A program made the translations under genes and the position numbers. From positions 27,598,402 through 27,662,401 of the forward strand of contig OY821750.1 of assembly GCA_963682055.1 (NCBI GenBank): 64,000 nucleotides of DNA, in the 5' to 3' direction. A model generated the notes under the pieces. That model was not told where the DNA came from and ran no database searches. It saw only the letters and a program-made list of their open reading frames with translations. This DNA is from Primula veris (taxonomy: Eukaryota > Streptophyta > Magnoliopsida > Ericales > Primulaceae). Position 1 is the first letter of the stretch. Each line of letters begins with the position of its first letter. Positions 22,679 to 33,230 of this stretch are shown here, one piece after another.

Positions 22679-23871
22679 GTTTTTTTTCTTTCAAATAAAC
22701 GTGATCATTATTATTAAAACAATGGACGAAACTAGAGAATTCAGTGTCCCTGGAACAAGCTCCAAGAAGATAACTAAAATAGAATAATACAAAGCCACAA
22801 AGACAAGCAAGAAGCCCGATAACTCATAAAACCCCCTATGATAATCTATCCTGTAAATTGTTCAAAAAACATTATCTAACGATATAAAATGTCCCAACTA
22901 TCAAAAAAGAAAAAGAAGCACTGAAATATTGTCAAGCACGTCATTTAAATATCAGATCAAAAGAGACAAAAGGTCTTAGAGAATCCAATACAGACTGGAT
23001 CAAACAAAGTTCCATCGGCGTGCCAACATAATAATAAACCCGATCAAAACAAACCAATCATGTCATAAATTTTAAAGGCAACCACTCCGTCCACAATTAA
23101 TCCAAATTAACCAATTAACTCAAACACGACAAGCTCCATCAATACTCATAAATTCAATAGTCGAGACAAACTCATATCATATAAAACTTCATAATGTGTA
23201 TAATAAACTAAATGCATAAATTTGATACACAGATAAAATAGCCATACTCGGTTCGGTATAAACAAATTTTGCAAACTCTTATCAAAGGGTAAGATATAGA
23301 CGACATACCATACCACGAGTCTGCGGGTAGAGAGATCTCCACAAGTATCCTACCAGGTCTAGCTCTGAAGTATCGATCAAGATGGCAACATACTAAACTA
23401 ACTCGATCCCTCAAGCCTACAAGGTAGAAAACCACAATAAACATCTCATGCCATTAACCCAACCATGGTGGCTTTTCCCGTGTCGAATCTAGCCGAGATC
23501 TCAAATGAAAAAATGCTACAACTGAATAAGGAAACCTTTGGTCTCAATCAAATCCTAAAAGGGAATGAAATCAGAGAGGATGTGGCGATAATAAGCATGT
23601 GATAAAGAGGTTAAAAAGGATTAAGAAGAGTGAAGAGGTGGGAGAAGAAATCGGAAGAGCAAATAAATGTTAAGGACGGAGATGAGGAGATGAGTGGAAG
23701 AGGCAATGAGAGATGGAGATGCAAAGAATGTATGAGGAGCATTGAGATGAGGAGAGAGGTGGGGGTGATGGCCCAGGACAGGAGGTGGCCCTAGATGAGC
23801 TGAGCGGCGGCTAGAGTTTATTTGGACAAGCGGGGTAGAGAGATAAAGGGCAGTTGTGCTTGACTTCCACC
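22679..23871 (-). mobile_element. Poly(A) retroposon of 1.2 kb (left-arm copy)
   Basis: Minus-strand copy of the element at 24683-25910. The poly(T) end is at 22681. Target duplications read GACTGATGTTGATA (22665-22678) and GACTGATGTTTATA (23872-23885). The insertion predates the inverted duplication. No long ORF on either strand. Confidence 0.75.
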
Positions 23872-24246
23872 GACTGATGTTTATAGTTAATAGACTTAAC
23901 TCACATTATCAATTTCCATGTTAACACTTCAGTATAGATAAAACAAGCCATAAATTATGATTTATCTCACTGTATCAAATTGTTATTATCCATTATCCAA
24001 AATAAGAAGAGGGGGCTTCGTTTTCCTAAATGCAGTACATCAGTTGCATTACAATTTCAGAGAAGAGAAATCTCAACTTAAACAAAACCTTGGTAACAAT
24101 CCTATTGCCATCAATTATACGAATATCTCATAGCTTGAAAAGTTGAACAGTTCAAACGGTATAACTTTTCTAAAATTGTAATGCAACTCATGTACTGCAT
24201 TTTGGAAAATGAAACCCCTCTTCTTATTTTGGATAATAGATAATAA

Positions 24247-24573
24247 GAGCATTTACAACTCTCTCTCCAAAATCTATATTCTTCAAATTTTAAAGAGTTT
24301 AACCCTAAAATATTGTGCACATCAATCTAAGAATTCAAGTAAAGATAAAATTGTCCTCTTTATAAATTTAAAAATAATTTTTCTGAACCCCATTTCCACT
24401 TGTGTTTCTTCAAACTCTAAAATATAATAGTAATAACAATTAATTATTAATAAAGATCATGTTTTGATCAGATTAGAAATACATACAAAATGAAAATGAC
24501 TATTTAAATATCAAAAGGTAGAATTTTGACTCCTCGTTGGAAGAAAAATATGGAGAGATTGATGTAGATTCTC
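24247..24573. mobile_element. Tourist/Harbinger-like MITE, 327 bp
   Basis: Flanked by the 3-bp target duplication TAA (24244-24246 and 24574-24576). Ends GAGCATTTACAACTCTCTCC and, inverted, GAGAATCTACATCAATCTCT form an imperfect ~20-bp terminal repeat. The left arm has the uninterrupted site (GTTATTATCC near 23993). The TAA target and GAGCAT end fit PIF/Harbinger MITEs. Non-coding. Confidence 0.82.
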
Positions 24574-24682
24574 TAACAATGTGATACGGTGAGATAAATC
24601 ATAATTGATGGCCGGTCTTATCTATACTGCTAAGATAGAAATTGATAATGTGCGTTAAGTCTATTAAATATCAACATCAGTC

Positions 24683-25910
24683 GGTGGAAGTCAAACACAA
24701 CACTCATTTCTCTCTATACCCCCCCTTCTCCAAATAAACTTTAGCCGCCGCTCAGCCCAACTAGGGTAGGAGGTGGCGCCCCGCCACCTCTCCGGCCCAC
24801 CTCCTGCCCATGGCCATCACCCCCACCCCCTCTCCTCATCTCAACGCTCCTCATCCACTCTTTGCATCTCTTTCTCTCATCCCCTCTTTCACTCATCTCC
24901 ATCCTTAACATTTATTTAATCTTCCGATTTCTTCTCTCTCATCTTCACTCTTCTAAATCCTTGTTAATCTCTTTATCACATGCTTATTATTGCCACTTCC
25001 TCTCCAATTTCTTTCCCTCTTTGGATTTGATTGAGACCGAAGGTTGCCTTATTTGGTTGTAGCATTTTTGCATTTAAGATCTCGGCTAGATTCGAAATAG
25101 AGAAAGCCACCATGGTTTGTCTTAGGGGCATGGGATGTTTATTGGGTTTTTCTACCTTGTAGGCTTAAGGGATTGGGTTATTTTAGTGTGTTAGAATCTT
25201 GATCGATATTTCAAAACCAGACCTAGTAGGATACTTTTGGAGATCTCTCTGTCCGCAGACTCATGTTATGGTATGTCGTCTGTATCTTAGGCCTTGATAG
25301 GAGTTTGTAAAATCTGTTTATACCAAGTAGGGCCGTTTTGTCTGTGTATCAAATTCATGCATTTAGTTTATTATACTCATTATGAAGTTTTATATGATAT
25401 GGTTGTCTCAAATATTAAATTTATGAGTATTGAGGGAGCTCGTCATGTTTCAGTTAATTGGTCAATTTGGATTAATTGTGGATGGAGTGGTTGCCTTTGA
25501 AATTTATGACATGATTGAATTCATTTATATTGGATTTATTAGGGTGTTAGCACCCCGATGGAACTTTCTTTGATCCAGTCTGTATTGTGTTCTTTAAGAC
25601 CTTTTGTCTCTTTTGATCCGATGTTTGATTGGCATGATTGACAATATTTCAGTTCTTCTTTTTTATTTTTTGATAGTTGGTACATTTTATATCATTAGAT
25701 TACGTTTTTGATGTATTTTGAACAATTTGCAGGTATGATTATCATAGGGGTTTTATGAGTTATCGGGCTTCTTGGTGGCCTTTGTGGCTTTGTATTATTC
25801 TATTTTACGTAGCTTCTTGAAGCTTGTTCCAGAGGCACTGAATTCTGTACTTTCATCCGTTATTTTAATAATAATGAGCATGTTTATTTGAAAAAAAAAA
25901 AAAAAAAAAC
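24683..25910 (+). mobile_element. Poly(A) retroposon of 1.2 kb (right-arm copy), non-LTR type
   Basis: Bounded by a perfect 14-bp target duplication TATCAACATCAGTC (24669-24682 and 25911-25924), with a 19-base poly(A) at 25891-25909. These are hallmarks of target-primed reverse transcription. The 5' part is pyrimidine- and C-rich like a plant L1 5' UTR. The 3' part is T-rich with CTTGTTCCAGAGGCACTGAA near its end. There is no reverse transcriptase and no long ORF. It could be an internally deleted, non-autonomous LINE or a processed non-coding transcript. A 5'-truncated third copy is at 37625-38346. Confidence 0.8.
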
Positions 25911-26079
25911 TATCAACATCAGTCATTACACACAGTGCCAATTGTATATGGATTGGTGGCAATCTAATTTGTTTAAATCATGTTATCATTATATGTTTCT
26001 CTTTATTTACTATTTGTTTCTCTTTCTTTTCTAAGGACATTATAAAACCCTAACCTACTTGGTTGGGTAGCTTAAAACA

Positions 26080-26270
26080 ATTATTATTGAATTATATTGA
26101 ATTCATTTTGGTCAAAACTCATTACCATTGGCTCGGTGAAATACATGATTTTGCATTATATTATATTCATTGTAGTCAAATCTCATTACCGTTGGCTAGT
26201 TATATACATGATTTTACATTAAATTGCATTCAGTTTGGTCAAAACTCGTTACGTGTAAGAGTTTGCATTC
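26080..26270. repeat. Tandem ~66-bp repeats upstream of the TATA box (right arm)
   Basis: Three units of TTGGTCAAAACTCATTACC, TTGGCTCGGTGAAATACATG and ATTTTGCATTATATTGAATT-type sequence run up to the core promoter at 26287. Confidence 0.8.
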
Positions 26271-26286
26271 TATAGAAATTTTCAAG

Positions 26287-26295
26287 TATAAAAAG
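26287..26295 (+). promoter_or_regulatory. TATA box, right-arm copy
   Basis: AAGTATAAAAAGGGAG lies about 55-60 bp before ATG 26348. The ORF here is reduced to 10 codons by an extra A in a poly(A) run (GAGAAAAAAAATAA), unlike the copies at 22074 and 38933. Also present in the other two copies, at 22127-22135 and 38872-38880. Confidence 0.45.
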
Positions 26296-26963
26296 GGAGC
26301 TCGAATTGTCATCTCCTTCATCCCCAAAACCCTTCAGTATTTGACAAATGGATCTACCAAAGTTGAGAGAAAAAAAATAATTTACCCGTCAGGTACTTCA
26401 GATTTGTATATGTTATTGAAAGGTGAGAACTTGGATTTTCAAAAAGTTCACCCTTTTAAAATGAGATAGAGATCTTGTCTGCGATAATTAATTGATTATA
26501 CATGTCTTGGTTTCCTGAGATTTAGGGTCTCAGAAATTAGGTAACCAAATTAAGAATATCAATACTGCCATTATGTTTTAATTACCCACCTTTTGGCCGC
26601 GTGTAAGTTCTAAGTCAAAAAATTCTAAGATATGAATGATGTCGTATATTGGTATTTTTCTTTTTGACAATAAGAATTATTAATGATTATGAATGATTAC
26701 ACTCAGATGAAAGTTAAACGAGCAACAAGCTACGCCGTTAGACTTTTCTGTAAGAAAGTTTTTCTTGAGAATGTATGATTGTCTGTACCCATTATAGTGT
26801 TGCTAGTTGCTACCCCTTTCTTTTGTTAGAAAAATTCTCATGGTTCTGATGGATTACTAATTTTATAAATGCTGAAAAGGAAAACAATGGTAAGGGACAA
26901 ACTTTTATTGATTTTCATGTCTTATTCCTACCAATGGCTTCTAAATTTCTGGTTTTGTTGATG

Positions 26964-27120
26964 TTTTTTTTTTGGAGATTAAGTGTGTATATAAAACCAA
27001 AGGCTCGAACAATGCCCGAAGGCTACAACAAAGTCGTAGGAAAAAATGTGCCTCATCGAAGAAATTATTAGCCTAACCTCCAAGAATTACAAATAAACTT
27101 ATTTATAGGTTCTCATTGAT
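26964..27120 (-). mobile_element. 3' end of an L1-type LINE (minus strand)
   Basis: Starting from a poly(T) at 26964, the sequence TTGGAGATTAAGTGTGTATA and the AGGCTCGAACAATGCCCGAA / GGCTACAACAAAGTCGTAGG stretch match the 3' end of the LINE at 39565-41045, inserted at the same place in the third copy. The reverse transcriptase part is missing here. The sequence diverges after about 27120. Confidence 0.7.
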
Positions 27121-28259
27121 CGAACGACATGTCGATACTGAGACACCAATTTGGAAAAAAATACACCTGTATAAACACACTCGGGGAACTTATTGTTTAC
27201 TCAACCTTTTTCGGTAGCTCTACTTGAACACGACCAGGAAAGACGGTGAGGGGCTGGGCACAAATATCACTTAAAAACCGACCTCATTAGGAGAGAGACT
27301 TCCGCCTTTATCTTTCCTAGACATCGTATCCAAATAAGTGAGCCTATTTGGTGAAGATTCATAATTATTCCAACTTAAATATGAATACATATACCGGATT
27401 TTATAAATTTTCAACTCAAAAGCTATATCTAAATGCTTAAGCTTAAGGAAAATTTCTACTCAAAAGAGATACATTGTAAAATGTTCAAATTCGAGGCAAT
27501 TTATAAGCTCACGTAGCATATAAATGTCTACGAGCTTTTATGTGACAAGATAAAATAGCATTAAACAATATCGTAATATAAAGGCATGCCATACTCATAT
27601 ATACTAGTCCTAACATGGAGTAGTAATATTAAACCACATGAGTTATTATTTAATGCAACACTAAAGTGTGACTTTTGATATTTTTTATGTGTAATTAATA
27701 CATCGCATAGGTTATATCAATTTATAGACAATAAATAGTGGCATGCTAAGAGGATAAATTAATTATTGTCACATTCCCAGACAGTTATTTCATGCAAAAG
27801 GTATTTTCTACAAGATTTATACATTTTTTTATATATTGTAGTAATTAAATCTTAGATCATTTGCATTTAAATAATTATTTTCGGACTAAACACTCGGTAA
27901 ACTCGTACACATATACTATTATGTGTATAAGGAGTAACTACATGGACTGCCAGTGGAAATACATGAAACTATATGCATTTTAAGGGTACTTACAGATCTA
28001 GGCCTATAGTTTCAGGATAGTTTTATCTCAGCCCATTAGTTTTAGCAAGTTACATAAAAATTACAGATTTAGTCTGACATATTCATATGTCTAACTATAC
28101 AAGTTTTAACTCGTTTTATAAGTGACATACGTGGGTTATAGTAGCCATTTTTTTTCAAAATAAACCATCTATCATGTGATATACATCCTAAACATGAAAT
28201 TTTTGGTTTTATTCTTGATTAATCATGCAATTTCTATGTTTTATACAATAAAAATAGTG
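27121..28259. other. No gene recognised
   Basis: AT-rich sequence without recognisable domains, terminal repeats or long ORFs. The part 27121-27360 is somewhat less AT-rich and could be more of the LINE that I cannot place. Confidence 0.4.
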
Positions 28260-28732
28260 TACCTTCTCATCGTATGTTGGTGAAGGTCGATAGAACAAAT
28301 GAACCAAAACTTTCAAAAGTTTTATACTCAATCTCCACGATTAATATCACGATCTCCGAGCAAAAAAATCTCAATCTTCAAGCGAGAAATGGTTCCAATA
28401 CTCCGAATGAAGAATTTATTTTTGTATTTTTTTTTCAAGCAAAGGGCTGATAACATGTTGTAAGCAAATTAGCTCAACGGTAATATAAATATGATAAGCA
28501 ATATAAGAGGTAGAGAAAAGTATAAAAAATGGATAACAACTCAGGTATCTATCTTCTAATGGTGAAAGACTCAATCTCCTTATATAAATGGAGGTTGAGG
28601 AATGTTACAAGTCATACATAATGACCATTAGTACCAAAGTTATAACTCATAACTAACACACTAATGAATAATACATAAAGTCTTGTAGGTTACAAATGGA
28701 TGTGGACAATCCACTAAATATGTATTACAACA
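28260..28732 (-). mobile_element. Copia-type LTR with primer-binding site and leader, fragment
   Basis: On the minus strand an LTR of 277 bp runs TGTTGTAATACATATTTAGT to TTGCTTACAACA (28732 down to 28456). It is followed at once by TGTTATCAGCCCTTTGC, a variant of the methionine-tRNA primer-binding site, and a leader of about 200 bp. No gag or second LTR is found, so this is a truncated 5' end. The assignment rests on TG...CA ends plus the primer-binding site. Confidence 0.7.
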
Positions 28733-28751
28733 ATATATATTTAACCTTCTA

Positions 28752-30660
28752 CAGTTAAACCTAGATAAAGTAATGTTCGATAAAGTAATAACCTCGCTAA
28801 TATAATAATTTCTTCTGGTCCTGATTTGGGCCAAAGTAGTAAAGTAATATTCTCATTAATTGCATTAAGTAATAAAAAAAAATTGAATCGTTAAGGGCCC
28901 AATAAAAATATAAAGTAATAATTATTAAATTTCATAAAGAAAAATAAATAATGTAGACCAAAATTTTCAATCTATCAATAATACCATCACAATACTTATT
29001 TTCTTTTAAAATATGTATCTATAGTTAATTGTTTTTTTTTCCCACCTAAATCAAAATGAAACTCATCCTTGACTTTTTGTAAATCTTGTATAATTTCCGG
29101 AATATTTTGCTCTTGTTGGAGCAAGTAGTTGTTTTAGGTGACTATTGCTTGAAATGCCTCATTTGACGACACATTTGGGATAACGCTACTATCATCTGGT
29201 TGCGGGTCATTTTCATCATCATTATTCATTACCGATTGAATAATTTCTTCGTCTGTAAGTGATTCCATAACTGCATCATTCTCGTTAGAATAGTTCAAAA
29301 TATGTTCAACATCCGTCACATTTCTATATCGTAAATTAGAAATGACATCATATAATGCTTGGATATCTTCATCTAATTCACCAACTTCCAGTTCGGGAAC
29401 ATTGTTTTCTTTTGATCGAATCTTGCAATTCCGAAAACAATTTGCAAATGTTGTTGTCTTTACATCAAAATTCCAAGCCATACTAGCGAAATTAATAACA
29501 TTCAAAATATTAATTTTTTTAGTATTTGGTGCTTCAACCTAAAGGCCTTGTAAAATGCTAGAATAAAAACGGCGGCGGTAATGAACTTTAAATGCTCGAA
29601 TAATCCCAGCATCACATGGTTGAAGCTTCGACGCTGTGTTATGAGGGAAGAAAAATAACTTTACATTTCTCAAGCCTTCAACTACCTTTGGATGAGCTGG
29701 ACAATTGTCTACTATTAAGAGAACCTTCCTGCCATTTATTCTCTTGTCAAACCAGCCAACAAATTCTTGAAAAAACCCATTTTTAAAGCATCTCGGATTT
29801 GCATACTTACCAATAACCCAAAGTGTTACTTTGTCAGATCCATCTCCATTGCAACAAACAACAACAGTAATTCTCTCCTTTTATTTTTTGCGTCCTTCGA
29901 GCTGCTTGGTAGCAAGTGAATGATCAGCTTCCAATCGATAAAATAATCTAGTTTCATCCATATTGTAAATATACTTCAATTGAAACTGGTAAAGTTTTGA
30001 TCGTACTCCAAGTAAAGAATTTTCAATGTTCTCCATGATGACTGAACCACTTTCACCAAAACGTCGGTAAGATTTGATTCCGTATCTTCCCTTGAAACGT
30101 TCTAACCATCCACTGGAAAAACTGAATTCTACATTAGTTTCAGCATACATTTTTTGCAAAACCTCTTCTGCTTTTCCTAGAATAATTTCTCCGGACATAT
30201 TTACTTTATCTTTTCTTTGAAGAAACCACTCATATAAAACTTTCTCTAACTTAGGGTATTTTGCCAATCTATACATTTTAACATCACTGTTTTTCATTTC
30301 ATCTGACAAATATTCCGACCCCCTTTTGAGAGTGTTCGATATTGTTGATTGACTAATGCACAAATCAAAATTTTCTTCCACCCTTATTGCACTCCTTATA
30401 TTGTCGGTTAGAGTTGATTTTTTGGATAATAGTTGGATTGTTTTTCTTATTCTCGCATATTGCACTTCTTATTTTAATTGATTTTTTTACTCCTTTTAAA
30501 TGATAAGAAGACATTGTAACAAAAAAAATAAAAAATGAACTCACAATGTTCTCCAAACATCCACATTTTATAGGTTAAGAATAAATCTTTTCATTTTCTA
30601 TGTACATGAACTTAATTTTTAGTTACATTAACTTTCGCAAAAACTTTTAAGTTTTTCTAG
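28752..30660 (-). mobile_element. Pogo/Lemi-like DNA transposon, one end degraded
   Basis: The left end is TA followed by CAGTTAAACCTAGATAAAGT, the Emigrant/Lemi-type terminal repeat of plant pogo-like elements, with subterminal repeats of AAAGTAATA. The body encodes a CENP-B/DDE_1-type transposase on the minus strand. The expected right terminal repeat is not visible before the sequence becomes shared with 45897 onward at about 30665, so that end seems lost. Confidence 0.75.
29134..30514 (-). pseudogene. Pogo-like transposase (HTH plus DDD catalytic core), broken
   Basis: The N terminus (MSSYHLKGVKKSIKIRSAIC) is in one frame. After a frameshift the rest is in another: CISQSTISNTLKRG helix-turn-helix, GWLERFKGRYGIKSYRRFGE (CENP-B-type DNA-binding half), then the core. 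Catalytic positions are present: D in YNMDETRLFYR, D in LIVDNCPAHP, and D in LQPCDAGIIRAFK. Two in-frame stops occur, TAA at 29881-29883 after GRKK and TAG at 29539-29541 before VEAPNTKK. An acidic tail ends at 29134. Family: Tc1/mariner superfamily, pogo/Tigger branch. Confidence 0.85.
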
Positions 30661-30664
30661 ATTC

Positions 30665-31690
30665 AAATAATATTTTCTAATTTCACTTACTAATCTTAAT
30701 TTATTTTCTATATTTAACTCTTTGTAACGACCTATTTTAATACATTCATATGTAACTCCCTAAGAGTTAATGTTGCTCTTTCAATACATTTAGAACTCAG
30801 GCAAAAACAAATATAAATACAAACGGAAGCCAATGAAATACCTATGTGGCTAAGCAAATATGGAAATTAATTATAAATGATATTACATAATTTAATGTAT
30901 ATATTTATCTAGTTCAACCGTTCCAATTTCTAAAACTTACATGAGTAACTCATTGCTAAGTACGATTAATATTGACTTCCCAAAACATTTGAAACCGACC
31001 TACTACATAATATTTTTAACCTATTTATTAAGTTACATGATCATTTGTTATGTCATTTTAACGTACTAAGGATTCATTACATTACATGCAACCAAGCAAT
31101 TCTTTTTCTTACGTACATGTTAAATCATAACTAACAACAAAGGAACTGTCAATCTAATTCTCTAATTTTGATAACCAAACATAGCTAAAAGTTACTAATA
31201 GTGAAATTAGTAATATTAATATGAAGAATATTTATATTTATATTTTAATTTATCAAATTATAGATTGTATTTTATGTATATTTGGAGAGATAAATATGTA
31301 TTTCATTAAAATTAAATATGGAGTGTGGGAGTTGTGTGCAAATTGTGTGTCTAGCATCACCCATTTAAAAACAAAAGACTAAAGAAAAAAATATATACGT
31401 GATTTTACATACGGAGTACTGTATCTTTTGTTGGTTTGTAGATTGTACCAACTACAAGCTTTTGTGGCTTTGTGAAATTAATATCATCAGAGCTAAATCA
31501 GCAGAATTTTTTTAAAAAAATAGTCATAATTTTTTTTATTTAATATAAATATTAAAAAGGTTCCGACAATTTCTTTTTTGTCTGGAGAATTTAATATAAA
31601 TATTTTATATATTAACAAATTAATAGACCTCCATGTGTTTGGACAATTTATTTTTCTTCTCGATGCAGTCTATTTTCTTTCAAAAAGGTT
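30665..31690. repeat. Duplicated block, matches 45897-46893
   Basis: From about TTTCTAATTTCACTTAC to CTTTCAAAAAGGTTT, this matches the sequence immediately left of copy B with few changes. It shows that copy C and copy B share a longer ancestral unit. No gene is visible inside. Confidence 0.85.
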
Positions 31691-31921
31691 TATATATTAG
31701 GACATTTAAGTCTCCTAATCTAGTTCATTTTGTCAATGACGTTTTCGTCAGGAATACCTTGGAGAAAAGAAAGCTTTACTAAAAAAATTAGTATCAATCA
31801 TGGCTTGATACTATACTTCCTTGCATTTCATTTAAATAATTTTCCTAACAAATCATTTGCCTACTTACATGTCAATATAAACTCTTAATTGGGGGATAGC
31901 CAGATTACTAGAATGATCTTC

Positions 31922-32293
31922 CACTACAAGAAACTAGACTTTGAGGACTAAAATTTAGGTACGATGCTAAAATGATATTTTTAGGGATTAAAATTCCTAA
32001 ATAGATATATTTGGAGACAAAAACATAAATTTAATTTAGTCCTTAAAAACAATTCGGTAGCAACAAAAAGGGACAGAATTATTTAGTCCCAAAATATGTT
32101 TTGGAACTAAATAATTATGTCCCCTTTTGTTGGTATCAGATTGTTTTTAAGAACCATTTTTTATGTTTTTAAGGACCAATTTATATCTATTTAGGAACTA
32201 AAAAATTATTTTAATCCCTAAAAGTATCATTTAATGACCGATTTAGAAACCGTTCCTAAATTTTAGTCCCCAAAACTCTAGTTTCTTGTAGTG
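31922..32293. mobile_element. CACTA-like MITE, complete, 372 bp
   Basis: Terminal repeats CACTACAAGAAACTAGA and the complement of CTAGTTTCTTGTAGTG, with 3-bp target duplication TTC (31919-31921 and 32294-32296). The interior has GGGACTAAAATTTAGG/CCTAAATTTTAGTCCC inverted pieces. CACTA start and a 3-bp target fit the CACTA superfamily. Non-coding. Confidence 0.85.
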
Positions 32294-33230
32294 TTCCTTT
32301 GGAAGAATTATCATGATTTTATGTACGGGCTACGTGTTAACTGTTATAGATCGATACGCACACCTGTAACTTGCGTGATGTTATAATCGTGATTCATGGG
32401 GTCCTATATTTGTAAAATTGCTCACATCAGTGGTTCAAGTTTCTCAAGCACGTGTTGTTCCGTGACATGATTCTGTGATTAATTTAAACGGCGGTACATC
32501 AATAGGAAAGTTTTTTATAATGTGATATTCAAATTGGGAAAATTGAAATGTGTGTACCCAAATCGTTAACAACAACATAGTTTGGTGTAATAAAAGTATT
32601 TTTTTCCTTTTTATTATATAACAAATTTGATGCAGATGTGGTGATTTTATTATGTTTACTTGAATTGGATTTTATTTTTTCAGTAGAAATCTTGGAGTTG
32701 GATAGGTCAAGGTCACCCATTTCATATATTTTGGATAGTTTTATTCTTCCGTATTGAGGGAGTTTGTAACTAAATTGAAGGCATCTATAATAGGTTATTA
32801 AATTACATTAAGATCATCCAATCTCAACTTCAAGAATGCTACAATATCCGATCGATCAGCTATCAATTAATTTTTTTTGTTCTCCCACTATATGTTATTC
32901 TTGCTCATTTGGATTTATTTAGCTGGCAAGCTTTATAAATTGACTCAGCTTAAAATTGGTAGATTTGAATGAGTTGCCCTTATTCTTATATACAAACCAG
33001 AATTATAAATGTCAACACAAAATAGTTGTTACGAGTACCTTGGTCACGAAAAAGTTTTTCAGTTTGAGTTAAGAGTGTTTGATACATCTTATCATCAGTT
33101 GTTTAATTTTGAGAGAAAGTTTTAAATAAGGGTTAGCGGCGCAATTTATTCTTCGTTTGACTTCCATCCTCGTATAATCATTTCATTGTTAAAGATAATC
33201 GAAATCAATTGTTTCAATAGGTTCATATTT
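32294..33230. repeat. Copy C of the A/B segment, left part (rearranged)
   Basis: Matches A in pieces: sequence after the MITE (A 668-800), then a jump to A 2280-2830 with the foldback element absent, then sequence akin to A 5700-5860. It lacks the foldback element and part of the second MITE. It ends at the gypsy insertion. Confidence 0.75.

Larger units (their letters stand above)
21250..24060 (-). repeat. Left arm of a large inverted repeat
   Basis: The reverse complement of this arm matches 24170-26630 over nearly its whole length. Near the loop, AAGAAGAGGGGGCTTCG...AATGCAGTACAT pairs with ATGTACTGCATTTTGG...CCCCTCTTCTT. Private to this arm is a hAT-like MITE (21394-21833). It contains one copy of the 1.2-kb retroposon, the 66-bp repeats and a TATA-headed small ORF. 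A direct third copy of much of the unit is at 37620-39560. Confidence 0.9.
24170..26630 (+). repeat. Right arm of a large inverted repeat
   Basis: Inverted complement of 21250-24060. Private to this arm is a Harbinger/Tourist-like MITE (24247-24573). The loop between arms is about 110 bp (24060-24170). The arm order from the loop outward is: target site, retroposon, 66-bp repeats, TATA box, small ORF, then sequence shared with copy 3 up to GCGTGTAAGTTCTAAGT near 26625. Confidence 0.9.
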
